Translations under genes and position numbers: made by a program | Notes under the pieces: model-generated | Told to the model about the DNA's origin: nothing | Databases searched by the model: none | What the model saw: the letters and a program-made list of their open reading frames with translations, nothing else | DNA from: Gonocerus acuteangulatus | Taxonomy: Eukaryota > Arthropoda > Insecta > Hemiptera > Coreidae | Direction of reading: 5' to 3' | Assembly (NCBI GenBank): GCA_946811695.1 | Contig: OX328128.1 | Span: forward strand, 27,002,510 to 27,066,509 | Length of the DNA: 64,000 bases | In this document: piece after piece, positions 1 to 11,589 of the stretch | Layout of the letters: every line of letters begins with the position of its first letter | Position numbering within the stretch: position 1 is the first letter of the stretch

Positions 1-168
1 AGGAGATATTTCTCGCTTTTTGGGGAAGGGAGTGTTTCTTTGTGGGGGGGGGGAGGAACTTGGCCTCTATTTCACATTTATGTTTTTTTTGGGATACAAC
101 TCTAAAGACATATGATGATAGGTACAGTAGAAAATATTAATTTGACCTATCAACTTTTGACAAATAAT

Positions 169-170
169 CC

Positions 171-236
<66 letters not shown>
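169..236. repeat. (CT)n(AT)n microsatellite
   Basis: (CT)n at 169-191 followed by (AT)n with one CAT interruption. Confidence 0.9.
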
Positions 237-421
237 CGTTCATCCTCATCAAGATATATAATATTGAAGATGAACGTAATGGTGTAATGGTTCTTCCTAT
301 GAGGAAATGCAAACTGTTGAACAAGATGTGTAATAATCACGCAAGAGGTTGCATAAACACAAACTATCTGTAGGTTAGCTCACACTCCATCAGTTCTTTT
401 CTCTTCTCTATGTTTTAATGT

Positions 422-554
422 TTTAAGCGCGTTTCCTCCATCCCACCATAGGAAGGAAACCCGCTTATGACGCCGATCAGATGACGCAATCCTACGACCG
501 GAAAATTGCACGTCTCAGAAACTTTAGATCACGAAATAACAGTGATCCACAGTA

Positions 555-606
<52 letters not shown>
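422..606 (-). mobile_element. family B 3' terminal fragment with (AT)n core
   Basis: On -, an (AT)n tract (556-606) is followed by a diverged GATTGCGTCATCTGATC segment, GCGGGTTTCCTTCCTATGG and the terminus GCGCTTAAAA at about 422. The terminal hairpin can still form. Confidence 0.55.
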
Positions 607-609
<3 letters not shown>

Positions 610-1242
610 TCATCTTTGTGAGCAATACAGGTCAGAATTTAAATAAAGAATATACATTCAACAAGCCTCAAAACATATAATTCAAGTTCTCCACTCACTT
701 TATCGCGCGATAAATCTGTAATTTTTTTACAACTGTATCGCCCAGCAAAGCGATAAAGTCTATCTCTCTGCGACAGATCGTTGTTTAACGGAGTTGATGA
801 TATACTGTTTAATGCAAGTAGATCGCCCGCCATCCTCGGCAAGATATCGCTGCTCGCCGCGATACCGATCGCGCTGTGTGTGCCCGAGCCTGAAGATTTG
901 GAAATTATAACCTACTTCAACAACTATAATCTAAATTACAACCATATTCGATTTCGTTTCACCACCTGATGCACGATTGACAGATACACGATTCTAAGCT
1001 GAGGTTAACAACCTGATACAGCTCTCTATGGATCGTGACAAATCCTAGACCGTAGAAAGCGAGGATGTTCCAACTATTTCATCTTGGTGTTGTCATCCTT
1101 CGGTCATTTACAGAAATTGGTTTACTTGTACCTAATTCCCTGCATGACGTATTATTACTTTAAAAAGCCAATTTTCGCATTTCATGTATTTCTCACGGTA
1201 TAAATGTAACTTCAATAATTTTCAGTATTCTTCAAGTAACTG
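607..1242. other. no gene recognised
   Basis: A stretch with several CGATA/TATCG words (700-880) is more GC-rich and carries overlapping frames of 62 and 67 codons on opposite strands; neither resembles a known protein. Confidence 0.5.
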
Positions 1243-1572
1243 GCAGGAGTAGCTCCCCAATATGGCTTAAAACATTAAATTTGTGGTGTTTCGAACTTGT
1301 TTGGGCTCATCATGAGGTATCTATAATGTAAAATAAAAGTAAAACCAAGAATAAGGAGGACACCATAAAATAATTATTATTTTACTTAAAACAAAAAAAA
1401 AAATCCATTTCGTTAGCCAGGAGAATGCTCCTAACGGAACACTGTTTTTCCCCCTCCTTATTTTTGGTTTTAATTAAATTTTACATTGTAGATGCCTGAT
1501 GACGAACCTAAACAGGTTCGAAACGTTGCAAATATAAGTTAATGTTTTAAACAATTTTGGGGAGGAACTCTT
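1243..1572. mobile_element. fold-back element, GAAACGTTG type
   Basis: Arms of about 120 bp (1243-1362 and 1452-1572) are imperfect inverted copies; the right contains CCTGATGACGAACC and GGTTCGAAACGTTG. Same architecture as 24675-25348. Confidence 0.6.
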
Positions 1573-1573
1573 G

Positions 1574-2291
1574 AAAAGTTGTGGTAATCTACAGAGAAAA
1601 ATGGGTTGTAAAAATAAACTAAATCGGTTCATTAAGACAGGGGTTTACTCCGGTCCCACATTACCAATTAGCCACTACCAGCCGTCATTTTTGTTATATT
1701 TTGACGAATCTCGGTATTCGTAGAGGTAATCTAGAGAAAAAAATGGGTTGTAAAAATAAACTAAATCGGTTCATTAGGAGGGGGTGGGGTTCACTCCCTA
1801 GCCAAATTACTAATATACTCATACCAGTCGAAATTTCTGCTGTATTGTAACGAATCTCCGTATATGTCGTGGGTATCTAATGAGAAAGAAGTCTAGTAAA
1901 AATTAGCTAAATCGATCTATCGGAAAGGGGGGTTTACTTCCTACTATGTTTCAATAGAATAGCCCGCCAGACGTAGGTTGGCAAAGCTGTAACTAGGAGC
2001 GCTTTCTACCATTAGGGGGCACTGTATCCTCTTCCTGCGTCCGATCAAAAGACAAAAATATGAAGTTTTTTTTTTTGTATTTTTTGAGTAGTGTAGTACC
2101 ATGTATAAACATAACTCTGGAAGCAATTTTTTTTTACAAAATTAATAATGGAGCAGTGCAAAAGTAAAAGAAAACTATTCATGTTTTTATTTTATTTATG
2201 TAGGTCCTTTTAAGCAAATTATTCAGTAATGCAGTCTACACTACCCAAAATCCGAGGAAAGTGCTTAGTTATGCAGCTCCTGCGTGACGAA
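1574..2291 (-). mobile_element. family A fragment
   Basis: The 5' end (TTCGTCACGCAGGAGCTGC on -, at 2291) and tandem units are present. The (AT)n core and 3' hairpin are missing, so the copy is truncated on its left side next to the fold-back element at 1243-1572. Confidence 0.6.
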
Positions 2292-2662
2292 CGTTTGAGT
2301 CCAATACTTATTATAATTGAATCCAATACTTTATGCACGGAGTACTCACACTTTAGCACTCTATGACCAATGAATAAAATAAGACTAAAAACGAAACATT
2401 AATAACAAATATGCGGTTATATCTTATTGATACGTGTTTCCGGATTTTATTCTAATTTATTTTTTTAAATCAGTAATTCTGTTTATGTCTGACCGAGAGA
2501 AACCTTGATTTAGAGTCAGGTTGTTATACTTTGATGTTTACTATAACTTACCGCTTGGTCAGCATATTCCTGGAGTCAGCTGCGGGCCCGATAGTCGGGA
2601 CCTGTACTCACTGGTTAATACCGGCAGGGAAATCAGAAACATGATGCAAATCGATAAATCAT
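2292..2662. other. no feature seen
   Basis: Unique-looking AT-rich sequence between two repeat fragments; one 62-codon + frame without recognised content. Confidence 0.5.
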
Positions 2663-2751
2663 GTTTTAGCACTTCCTTCTTCATTCATAGAGAGGAAACA
2701 CGCTTCTGACGTAGTCCTCATGACGCCAAGTCAAGAAAATACCAGTGGTCC

Positions 2752-2839
<88 letters not shown>

Positions 2840-2840
2840 T
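2663..2840 (-). mobile_element. family A/B-like 3' terminus with (AT)n core
   Basis: TTTTAGCACTTCC at 2663 followed by GGAAACACGCTTCTGACG and an (AT)n tract (2752-2834) has the order of the family 3' ends, with features of both A (GCAC) and B (GGAAAC...CGCTT). Confidence 0.45.
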
Positions 2841-2856
2841 CAGGGACCGAAAATAA

Positions 2857-3073
2857 CTATTTATTTATTTAAATTTTAACGTCCATTTATTATTAACTAC
2901 GAATTTTAGGACGGGTTATCTATAGGTTACCACCCTTTTCTAGCCAGGATAGGGGTGATGCCTTTTCTTTTTTCGAAAGAAAAGCCACCACCCCTAGTGG
3001 GAATCGAACCCACGACCTTTGGCACGGAGTGTTAAGAGCTCACGCCTTAACCCTCACGGCTACCGGGTCTCCA
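2857..3073 (-). mobile_element. tRNA-derived SINE, family 1, full copy
   Basis: On -, the head GGTAGCCGTGAGGGTTAAGG and B box GTGGGTTCGATTCCCAC are followed by a body with GGTGGCTTTTCTTTCG, a GATAACCCGTCCTAAAATTC segment and an AATAAATAA-like tail. Other copies: 20662-20848 (-), 35308-35516 (+), 44455-44610 (-), 46108-46240 (+), 56560-56745 (+) and 57780-57950 (-). Confidence 0.8.
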
Positions 3074-3387
3074 AAAAAATAACTATTAATTTTTATTTAA
3101 AAAAAAAAAGTTTATTTAATTATTATTTAAAAATAAAAATTATTTGAATATTGTTACCAAGTTTATTTAGTATTACAACGTTGTTTTTTTTTTTAGAAAT
3201 AGTTTTAAAACACCTTTTTTTATTATTTTAACTTTTAAACATTATTTTAAATAAAAACTATCGAAAATAGGTTCTAAAATCCCACGGAATGCGGAACAAT
3301 CTAAAAGTGAAAATGGGAAACCCTTCTTTCGTGACTAAATTAGTACTGTAGTAATGTAAAATATTTTTATTTATTGTTATTGGTACC

Positions 3388-3510
3388 TTTTAGCACTTTC
3401 CTCTGAAGGAAAGTAGCTATTGAGGTTGGACTCATGACGGAATTTTTGAAAAATTTCTTCAAATCTTTATCGATCCTACCTAGTAGACACCGAAAATGAC
3501 CCCCGTTAAA

Positions 3511-3575
<65 letters not shown>

Positions 3576-3797
3576 CCGCTATCGTGTTTTTTTTTTTTTT
3601 TTTTTTTTTTTTTACGGCGCATCGACATAATTCTTGGCCATTAGCGCCGATATCCAGGGTGCAGCCAGGAATTTTCCCAGCGAGCCATGAGATGAGAAAA
3701 TTTCTGGCGCCGGTGGGGATCGAACCCACCATCTCCCGCTTATGAATCTAGCGCGCTAGCCACTAGACCACGGGAGACCCCCGCTATCGTGTTAACA

Positions 3798-3853
<56 letters not shown>

Positions 3854-4581
3854 TGTTAACACGATAGCGGCCAGTGTTTTTGTTTTTTCGTCACGAAACT
3901 TGGTATATAGCATTCAATTACAAACGATTGAACGAGTTCGTTAACCACCAAAGTCGGTCCACCGGAAGGGGGGGGGGGGTTTACCCCGAACTCAAAACAC
4001 TAATTTGACTATGTCAGCCGTAATATTTGTTATATTTCTACGAAAATTGGTATTCGTAGTGGTAATATAGAGAGAAAAGTGAGATATAAAAATGAACTAA
4101 ATCGGTTCATTAGAAGGGGGGGGGGGGTTTACTCCGGACCCACAATACCAATTCGCCACTACCAGCCGTGATTTTTGGTATATTTCGACGAAACTCGGTA
4201 TTCGTAGTGGTAATCCACAGGTAAATATGTGTTGTAAAAATAAACTAAATCGGTTCATTAGAAGGGGGGGGGGGGTTTACTCCGGACCCAAATTCCTAAT
4301 ATACTCATATATAATATACTGTATCCTGTTCCTGCGTTAGATCAAAATACGATAATATGAGGTTTTTTGTATTTATTACGTAGTGTAATAGGTACCATGT
4401 GTAAACATAACTCTGGAAGCAAATTAATAATCGATCAGTTACTCATTACAAATTTAAAAGAGAACTATTTACGTTTTTATTTTATTTATGTAGGATATTT
4501 TAAGCAAATTGTTTTGGAAAGCAGTCAACACTACCCAAATTCTGAGGAAAGTGCTTAGTTATGCAGCTCCTGCGTGACGGA
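3388..4581 (-). mobile_element. family A element (Helentron/HINE-like), complete, with nested SINE
   Basis: Read on -, it starts TCCGTCACGCAGGAGCTGC (4581), passes through ~144-bp tandem units (each with a run of 9-13 C), an (AT)n core and a 3' hairpin built on CTTTCC...GGAAAG (3396-3415) ending in GTGCTAAAA (3388). It is interrupted by a SINE at about 3583-3777. There are no coding frames. The layout matches Helentron-associated elements; the class assignment is inference. Confidence 0.7.
3583..3777 (-). mobile_element. tRNA-derived SINE inserted in a family A element
   Basis: On -, the head reads GTGGTCTAGTGGCTAGCGCG (A-box region) and GGTGGGTTCGATCCCCACC (B box, good T-arm), then a body containing GGCGCTAATGGCC and a poly(A) tail, seen as T at 3587-3613. 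CCGCTATCGTG occurs directly on both sides (about 3575-3586 and 3780-3791), a target duplication. The acceptor stem does not pair, so it is a tRNA-derived SINE and not a functional tRNA. Confidence 0.8.
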
Positions 4582-5267
4582 CTTTTTTAGTTGCTTAGAA
4601 CAACGATGAGAGGGATTGTAATCTGAATCATTATTTTTAGTGAAATCAAACTTGAACATCCCACGGAAAAACGTTTTTCTTTTCTACGGCTCATTTTGAA
4701 CAAAGGCGAAACCAGCAATGGGATCAAAAAATTATTTCATAACAGTTATTCATTAATTTTAAAAATATAAATAATGAAGTGATTTTTTTGTCTTAAATTT
4801 TTGGAAACATTTAATTTTTATTTAGGTCCTAGATATATATACATATATATATGTAACGTTTCATTACATTTTGGAAATTAGCATTAAATGTACTTTAAGG
4901 CTCATGGAAATCTAATTTTCGCACGTATTTCATTCACACAGAACTGAGATTATCTCTCAATTAGACACTGGAAGTCTAAACAAAACATAATCCCCTAAAA
5001 AAGGTCAACAATATGTCACAATGTATGACAAGGATAGCAGTGAAAAATGCCAGGAATATATTATACAGCTATACTAATAACACGGAATTTAGACTTCGAG
5101 TGTTTATATCCCGAAAACAAGTACAGCTTGCCCTATTAAAACTTCTGTCAGCAAGATTAGGTTTGCTATTATCTATCATATACTAGTTTTCCAGAGAAAT
5201 GGTAAGGGGACTCGCTTTTTTATTAAGTAAACATGGATACGCCCTGCCCCTGTCTCCCATGTTAAAA
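4582..5267. other. no feature seen
   Basis: AT-rich sequence between a family A and a family B element. Confidence 0.5.
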
Positions 5268-5744
5268 AGTCCGTCTCGCAGGAACTGCATCATCTTAGCG
5301 CGCTTCCGTTCATATCCCTAGTCTAATTTGGAAAGATTAAAATAGAAGCAGTTCTTATTTTGGTTCCACCAGTCTTTTTTTTTAATTATATATTATAATG
5401 GCGTGTCAACCCTTAAGGTCACTAACGCCATTCCTGTGTGTAGTAAAGTCTTGAAAGGTCATGATTTACGATCTTACTTGGAAGGGTCGGCTAACACTAG
5501 AAACTGTCCCGCTTGTGACAAGGTCTTGGAATCTTGGAAATCTATATTTCTAACAATAAATTGTTTTTGTTATTTTACTTAACCAGTTTTATTGTCATAT
5601 ACATTATCCAACTATAAGCAATTAAAAAATAACAAGGAATAAAACAGACAAAAAGAACCGTTCGAATAAACGAAATCAATTAATTTAAAGTTTTAAGCAC
5701 TTATTGCTCCGATTGACCTCGCCTAATTAAAACTTTCTTCAGAA
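5268..5744 (+). mobile_element. family B element, 5' part
   Basis: It begins TCCGTCTCGCAGGAACTGC, clearly related to the family A 5' end, then TTAGCGCG. The internal sequence matches 42000-42360 and stops abruptly at 5744, where an inverted copy begins. Confidence 0.55.
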
Positions 5745-5868
5745 CCTTTTAGCGCGGTTCCTCCCTCCCCGCTTATAAGGTTGATACAATGAAACAATCC
5801 GGAAGTGCCGACTAGACAATTTTGCGTTTCAGAACCCCTAGAGACCAAAAATGATGGTGGTTCGAATT

Positions 5869-5921
<53 letters not shown>

Positions 5922-6660
5922 CTGTTCGTTCTCTAGGTAGAAGACGAAAGGTCCGATTTTGATGAAATTTGGTACAAAATCTGTCGTCCAATTTGAAAGG
6001 TCAAGTTCGTTAACCAGCAAAATCCGTCCACTGGAAGATGGCGTTTGGGGCGAAATTCGCGCAAAAAAAATCGTAACGCTTACGTTTTTGAGTTCATAAG
6101 CTTGTAAGCACTCGTTTTATAGGCTTCTTGGGCTAGGAAAACGAATGAAACCATTTTCAAGGCGATAGCTTTAACCGTTTTCGCGAAAATTGGAAAAATA
6201 GTTTTTGAATACCGTTTTTGGTTTGGGTACTTAGAATCATGGGATTCAGTAGAAACATTTTCTGCATGTTCTACTTTCATTAAAACTAATATATTGAAAT
6301 TTGTGTATCGTTTGGAGTTAAGGAAGGGTTAGAATAAAATATTTTATTAACAGACATAAAAAGTTTTGGTAACTTTGTATACTTTCCTTAATATCTCGAA
6401 AAAGGTTGAGAATCTTGGTAAACGGAAGAATATCATTAGAAAGCTTACTAAATGCTCTACAAAAAAGGTTCTGATGATAGTTTTGATTAGACGATGTCAA
6501 TCGGAGAAATAAGTGCTTAAAACTTTAAAGCAATTGATTTCGCTTATTCGAACTGTTCTTTTTGTGTGTTTTTATTCCTTGTTATTTTTTAACTGCTTAT
6601 AGTTGGATAATGTATTTGATAATAAATCAGGTTAAGAAAAATAAGAAAAACAATTTAATC
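5745..6660 (-). mobile_element. family B element, inverted copy with 3' end
   Basis: Read on -, family B internal sequence (also at 42375-42960 in the opposite orientation) leads to an (AT)n core (5871-5918) and the conserved 3' end with GGCACTTCCGGATTG and CGCGCTAAAA. Together with flanking forward pieces it forms a large imperfect palindrome (5560-5740 against 6480-6660). Confidence 0.55.
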
Positions 6661-6676
6661 TTAGAGATATGGATAC

Positions 6677-6767
<91 letters not shown>

Positions 6768-6905
6768 AATTTTAACCACTATCATTTTCGGTCTCTATGG
6801 GTTCTGAAACGCAAAATTTTCTAGTCGGCACTTCCGGATTGCGTCATGAGATCAACCTTATAAGCGGGGTTCCTCCCTATGGGGGAGGGAGAAACCGCGC
6901 TAAAA
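6661..6905 (+). mobile_element. family B 3' end with (AT)n core
   Basis: An (AT)n tract (6681-6761) is followed by GGTTCTGAAACGC, GGCACTTCCGGATTG, then the hairpin GGTTCCTCCCTATGGGGGAG and the terminus CGCGCTAAAA (6905). Confidence 0.6.
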
Positions 6906-8636
6906 GTGGATCTTTGAGGCCCAATATCTCGAAAACGAATACCGCTTGGAAGATCCTATCTTTTTCCAATGCATAGAAGACAGTTAGTTATTTCTTTCGT
7001 CTTTTATTCCAATTACATTATGAAATTAAGAGATAGCCTCAGTTCTGAGTATACCGTATAAATTCAGCGACCTCAAAAACGTATAGTAAACATGGTCTGG
7101 GTCCGGACTTTTTTTTGTGGCTGTGTAATTAATGAGGGCCTTTCATAAAGTTGTATGCATAAAAATATTCAATTCTAAAATTATAATCGCAGCTGGAACA
7201 CAGATCCTTCTTGCAGAACACACTGACAATACCACTGAAGTAACCCTTCGAATCTCTCCATGGATAGCTGCTATTCCTGTACATGATTCGCGAATCCTTG
7301 CTATCAGGTGGCTTATGTCCTGAATGGGTATTTTGTACACCTCCGACTAAAGTCTCAATCAAGCGCGACAAATCGGAACCTCGGGCCGGCCAAGGCGCAG
7401 GTCCAAATCTCCCAATTTATCTTCTAGGATAATTTTCATTGTGCCATTTCGTAAACAAAATTGAACCACTGGTATTTTCGTCATCCATGGGGTCTCAAAC
7501 GTGTGGACACTTGGTATCGGCACTTACGGATTGCGTTATAAGGTCGACCTTATAAGCGGGTTTCCTCCCTATGGACGGAAGAAAAAACGCGCTAAAAGAG
7601 CAACCAATGAAAAACCTTTGGCAATTTGTCATTCTTCAAAAAGCGCTAAAAGAAAAGGCAACACCTCAATCCTTACTAAAAATGTTATACCTATGCTTAA
7701 AAGGAACCGAACATTTGCGTTGTTAATAAATGGATGCCATGGATCGTGACAAATGACGTCATGACCAGGCTATACACGATTTTCACATCGGCTTAAGAAC
7801 TATTGGATGTAAATTATTTCTTTTTTATCGCTCCATGCTCCTTTGAAATAAGTTTTGAAATTCCCATTAAAGCAAAGAAAAAGCAATAATCCTTGACGTT
7901 TTGTCATTAAACTCATTTCACTGAAATAGAATGCAGATCACGTTTTGTGGTTTGAATATGATTGAATCTTCCTTGGAATTTCCCAATTGCATTTCAATAT
8001 TAGTTCACCCTCTTTTAACTCAGGACTCGTAAATTAAGGATAATCGAGGAGGTATTTTCTTGCAAATAAGAAAGAACAGACTGAATAATTCATGGCGACA
8101 TTAAAATTCATTTGTACTACATTCTTAATGAATGTCGCAATTGAGGTTTGTCTGATTAGAATTTTTGAAAAAAGTAAAACTCATAGGACAACAAAACTGG
8201 GAATAGGACATTTTGATATTTTGTGTCCAAATTTCTGAATTTGGAGCGAACTAGTTTTACTCTTTATCAGGTTTCCCTATTTACAAGAAAAACAAATGAC
8301 CAAAATGCAAAGAAAATGTTCTCCCTATCACAAACAAGAAATAATACATAATTCTTTCTCATTTTACCCGCCTAGTTTTATTGACTAACTCAATTTAATC
8401 CTGAAACCAATTTACAAGACAACAATATAAAAACCCTAAGGAAACAGATAAATACATTTTCAGGAACGAAGACAAACTTTTGGAATGTTATCCATATAGG
8501 TAAAATCATGTTAAGGGATTGGGGGTTACTCCTGACTTGAAACTTTTTGTACCCCTAAGGTCTTATTTGTTGTGTATTGCAGTTCATTACGGCAAACTAA
8601 TGATAAATGTATTGCGGGTTTGAACAAAATCGATCC
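6906..8636. other. no gene recognised; holds a family B terminus
   Basis: At 7130-7370 open frames of 63-80 codons overlap on both strands, which usually means chance. Apart from the terminus at 7465-7597 nothing is recognised. Confidence 0.5.
7465..7597 (+). mobile_element. family B 3' terminal fragment
   Basis: Contains GGCACTTACGGATTGCG, GCGGGTTTCCTCCCTATG and CGCGCTAAAA without an (AT)n core; a solo terminus. Confidence 0.5.
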
Positions 8637-8754
8637 TTAGGCCGGCCACACACTATGAGGTAGACCGGACAGGTAGACCCGTCAGGTACACCTGTCCGGT
8701 CTACCTGTGACCCACACTGTTCAGGTGTACCGGACAGGTTTGTCAGTCTTCAAC

Positions 8755-9092
8755 ATGGATCCTCCAGGAGATGATCTACTTTATCTCTCTCTATTTGCAG
8801 TAATATTTGAGACACGTAAAAAAAAAACAACAAAAAAAACGAAAAAAACGCAAACAATGGTGTTAGGAATGGTTGCTGGGAAGAAATAAATTCACCCATA
8901 TCAATCTGCTGAACGAATTAAGAGATGAACCAACAGATTATCGCAATTATCTGCGCATGAACGAATCAGTTTACATAGAGTTATTGTCACTTGTATCTCC
9001 TTTCATTAAGAAGAAATATACACAAATGAGGGCCGCTATATCTCCACACGAAAAACTAACAGCTACTTTGAGAATCTTGAGGAGTGAATTTT
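8755..9092 (+). pseudogene. Harbinger transposase N-terminal fragment
   Basis: A start at 8755 (MDPPGDDLLYL) runs into an A-rich slippage zone at 8818-8850. A second frame from about 8873 reads NKFTHINLLNELRDE, then YRNYLRMNESVYIELL, MRAAISPHEKLTATLRIL. This matches the N-terminal helical part of HARBI1/PIF transposases (ELR..D...Y+N+LRM, AISP.E+L..TLR). The frame is shifted and truncated before any catalytic Asp, so no active enzyme is possible. It sits inside the element at 8640-9608. Confidence 0.85.
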
Positions 9093-9095
9093 CCT

Positions 9096-9317
9096 CTACT
9101 CCTTTCGAATATTAGATCGAAAACTATTAATTTTACTTTTAGCCATACTCTCGTTTGCATTTGGATATATTTTCTGCAGTTTGTATACTAATTTGCGATA
9201 TGCAGCATCCCTTTTATTTCTATTGTGAAAATCATCGTCTTTTATTTTCCATAAACATGGTTCATTTTTATAAATTTCGATGAAATCACTAAGAACTTCG
9301 TTAATTTTATGAGACAT
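9096..9317 (-). pseudogene. MADF-domain DNA-binding protein fragment (Harbinger accessory protein)
   Basis: Translation begins MSHKINEVLSDFIEIYKNEP, then CLWKIKDDDFHNRNKRDAAY and KINSFRSNIRKE, 73 residues before the frame runs into the junction with the transposase fragment. The order (hydrophobic helix, PCLW, RN-R-AAY, N-R-RKE) is the MADF (Myb/SANT-like) fold carried by the second gene of many Harbinger elements. It is cut off at its end by the internal deletion. Start chosen at 9317 because it is the natural MADF beginning; an in-frame hydrophobic extension upstream is probably not translated. Confidence 0.8.
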
Positions 9318-9885
9318 TTTACACTTTAAACTGATTCCATAAATAAATAAAAAAGCCACAACGGTAAAACAAATCAACACAAATCAGAGTTGCAGAAAAC
9401 TGAGACCTCATCAGGTACACCTGACAACCCCCACACACACATGAGGTCTACTCGCCTGTGAGGTGGAAATAATCGAATTTTCATCAGGTGTGAGGTCGCC
9501 GGAAAGGGTAGAGTGGGGGTAGTAAAGTTCCGCCACACACTATGAGGACCGGACAGGTGCACCGGACGGGTGAACCTGTCCGGTCTACCTCATACTGTGT
9601 GGCCGGCCTTAGGAGTAAGACTTTACCTGCTCGTTACATTTTATTGTTATTCTTTTCTCTTTTTTTTTTAATGTTCTAGATTAATCCCTAGAGTATGTCT
9701 AACATTTTAATTTGCACATTTAGATTTTGAGTTCTTTACTTTTATTGGGATTATACGTTTCTAATTTTTTTTTTTTTTGTATTTATAGAATTTAATAGAG
9801 TAATTCTTATGTAGCGGGCTCTTAAATTGGATCCTTCCTTCATTCTATTTATATTTTTTTGTTTCGTTTTATCCTTTGTTCTCCC

Positions 9886-10238
9886 TTTCCGAATGAATGT
9901 AGCTATTTAGGTTTCTCGTATGAAAGAAGTTTTGAAAAATGTCTTCAAATCGTCATCGATACTACCATGTTGATCCCGGAGCAAACGATTGTGCTCGTTA
10001 AACAGCAAAATCGGTCCACCAGGAGGAGGGTTTAATCCGGACCCAAATAGCTAATTTGCCCATACCGACCGCAATTTGTTATATTGCAACGAAAGTTGGT
10101 ATACGTTATGAGCATCCACATGCGTTGTAAAAATAAACTTAATCGGCCTATTAGGAGGGGGGGGGGGGTTAATCCAGATCCAAATTAATAATTTAACTAA
10201 ACTCGGTAGACAAGATGCCTCGACAATGGGGAACATTT

Positions 10239-10274
<36 letters not shown>

Positions 10275-10457
10275 GCTCGTTAAAAGTTTGGGTTTACAAA
10301 GGGAACAATTTCCCTGTTCTTTACAATCATAAAATACCAAAATTAATCTTCATTTTGAATTTGAAAATAAGTTATTTTAGCAAATTATTCAAGAATGCAG
10401 CGTACACTAGGGCTTTTCTGTGGAATATGCTTAGTAATGCAGCTCCTGTGTGATGGA
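9886..10457 (-). mobile_element. family A fragment, degraded
   Basis: The 5' end reads TCCATCACACAGGAGCTGC on - (10457). Two tandem units with G runs (10157-10168) and the 3' subterminal segment (9890-9965) remain, but the (AT)n core is gone and an A run (10239-10270) has expanded. Confidence 0.55.
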
Positions 10458-11589
10458 CGACTATTTTCATTTTATTTTTTTGTTGTGCAATATTTTTTTT
10501 TATTTTAATTTTTTTCATTCATTTTCTGTTTTCTCTTTTAGCTTTGGCTTTCTCTTATTCATTAATCTCTGTACATAGTCTTTTTTTTATTTGTTTTTGT
10601 GAGAACAGTATTGTAACTATTGTACTTTGCTAACGTACAGATGTTCAATAATTAATTATTTTAAGAAAAACATACATTATAGGGATAATAAAGTACGAAA
10701 ACGAATTAAAATAAGTTATAGAAAAAACTATTTCGTTGAAAGCCTTCTGCTCAAATTCAGGAACATAAATATGCTTTAGGTCCACCCTACAAACCTATGA
10801 CTTTATGACATACAGCCTTCTTTTTCGTACATGGCCACTGCGAACGCCAGCGGACACTTTTTTGTGACAAATTTTTTGTAACGTTTTCTTCCAGTTCAGT
10901 CATCGCTAAAGCATATTTATGCTAAAAAAATTAATATTTAAGTAGCATACATTTCTTTTAGAAGGAAAGAGAAATCAGTGTGTTATCACTGAACTTGTTT
11001 GTGATAAGGAAAGTGTATCCCGCCATTATAGATACTTATAGATGAATATATAACTGTAGAGCAGTGTTGTCATTTATCGATTCCAGTCATGGAATGTAGT
11101 TTCACTCTTTGATAGGAAGGGGGGGGGGCTCCGAAAGAGGAGGATCAAGCATCGTCACGTTCCTTGGAGCCATCGTATACAGGTTATGTCCTACTGCAAT
11201 GGAACTTACTACTGATGTAACAGTTGGCATTCCTGGACGTCCCGAAGTGTTGAATTGATTAAATCAATTTATTTTATGAGGGGAAATTTCTTTATTGCAC
11301 CACTCTTGATACTACAAATAACTGTTCGTTCGTACTAAAAATTTTAATTATATTTCTTTTGGATGAAAGAACACTTTGGATTAATATATTTTAATAATTA
11401 ATTTTAATATTGGTTAATTATATTTTAACTATCGATATTAATCAGCTGATTTGGATTTTTTAACTTCCGGTGAGATTACTCGGAGCATTATCTCTTTGCA
11501 ATATTTAACTTTCTTGTTAAAGAAAATAGTCCAACACGCATTTCATATGTCTTTTTATTTTATTTTAACTTTCAGTTATAGGAAATGCC
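10458..11589. other. no feature seen
   Basis: AT-rich, with a G run at 11118-11127. No frame of interest before the minisatellite. Confidence 0.5.

Larger units (their letters stand above)
8640..9608 (+). mobile_element. PIF/Harbinger DNA transposon, internally deleted
   Basis: The 35-bp terminal inverted repeats begin GGCCGGCCACACA and differ at one base. They are flanked by the 3-bp duplication TTA (8637-8639 and 9609-9611), the PIF/Harbinger target. Each end also holds an inner palindrome around CCGGACAGGT. Inside lie the start of a HARBI1-type transposase on + and a MADF-domain fragment on -, the usual Harbinger gene pair facing each other, with the middle (including the DDE core) deleted. 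It could only move in trans. Confidence 0.9.

Noticed and set aside
3700..3776. Possible functional tRNA gene on - (CAT-like anticodon loop, good T-arm)
   Set aside because: The acceptor stem has several mismatches and the sequence continues into a SINE body with poly(A) and target duplication.
7129..7371. Overlapping frames of 63-80 codons on both strands
   Set aside because: No motif, mutual overlap and no splice context.
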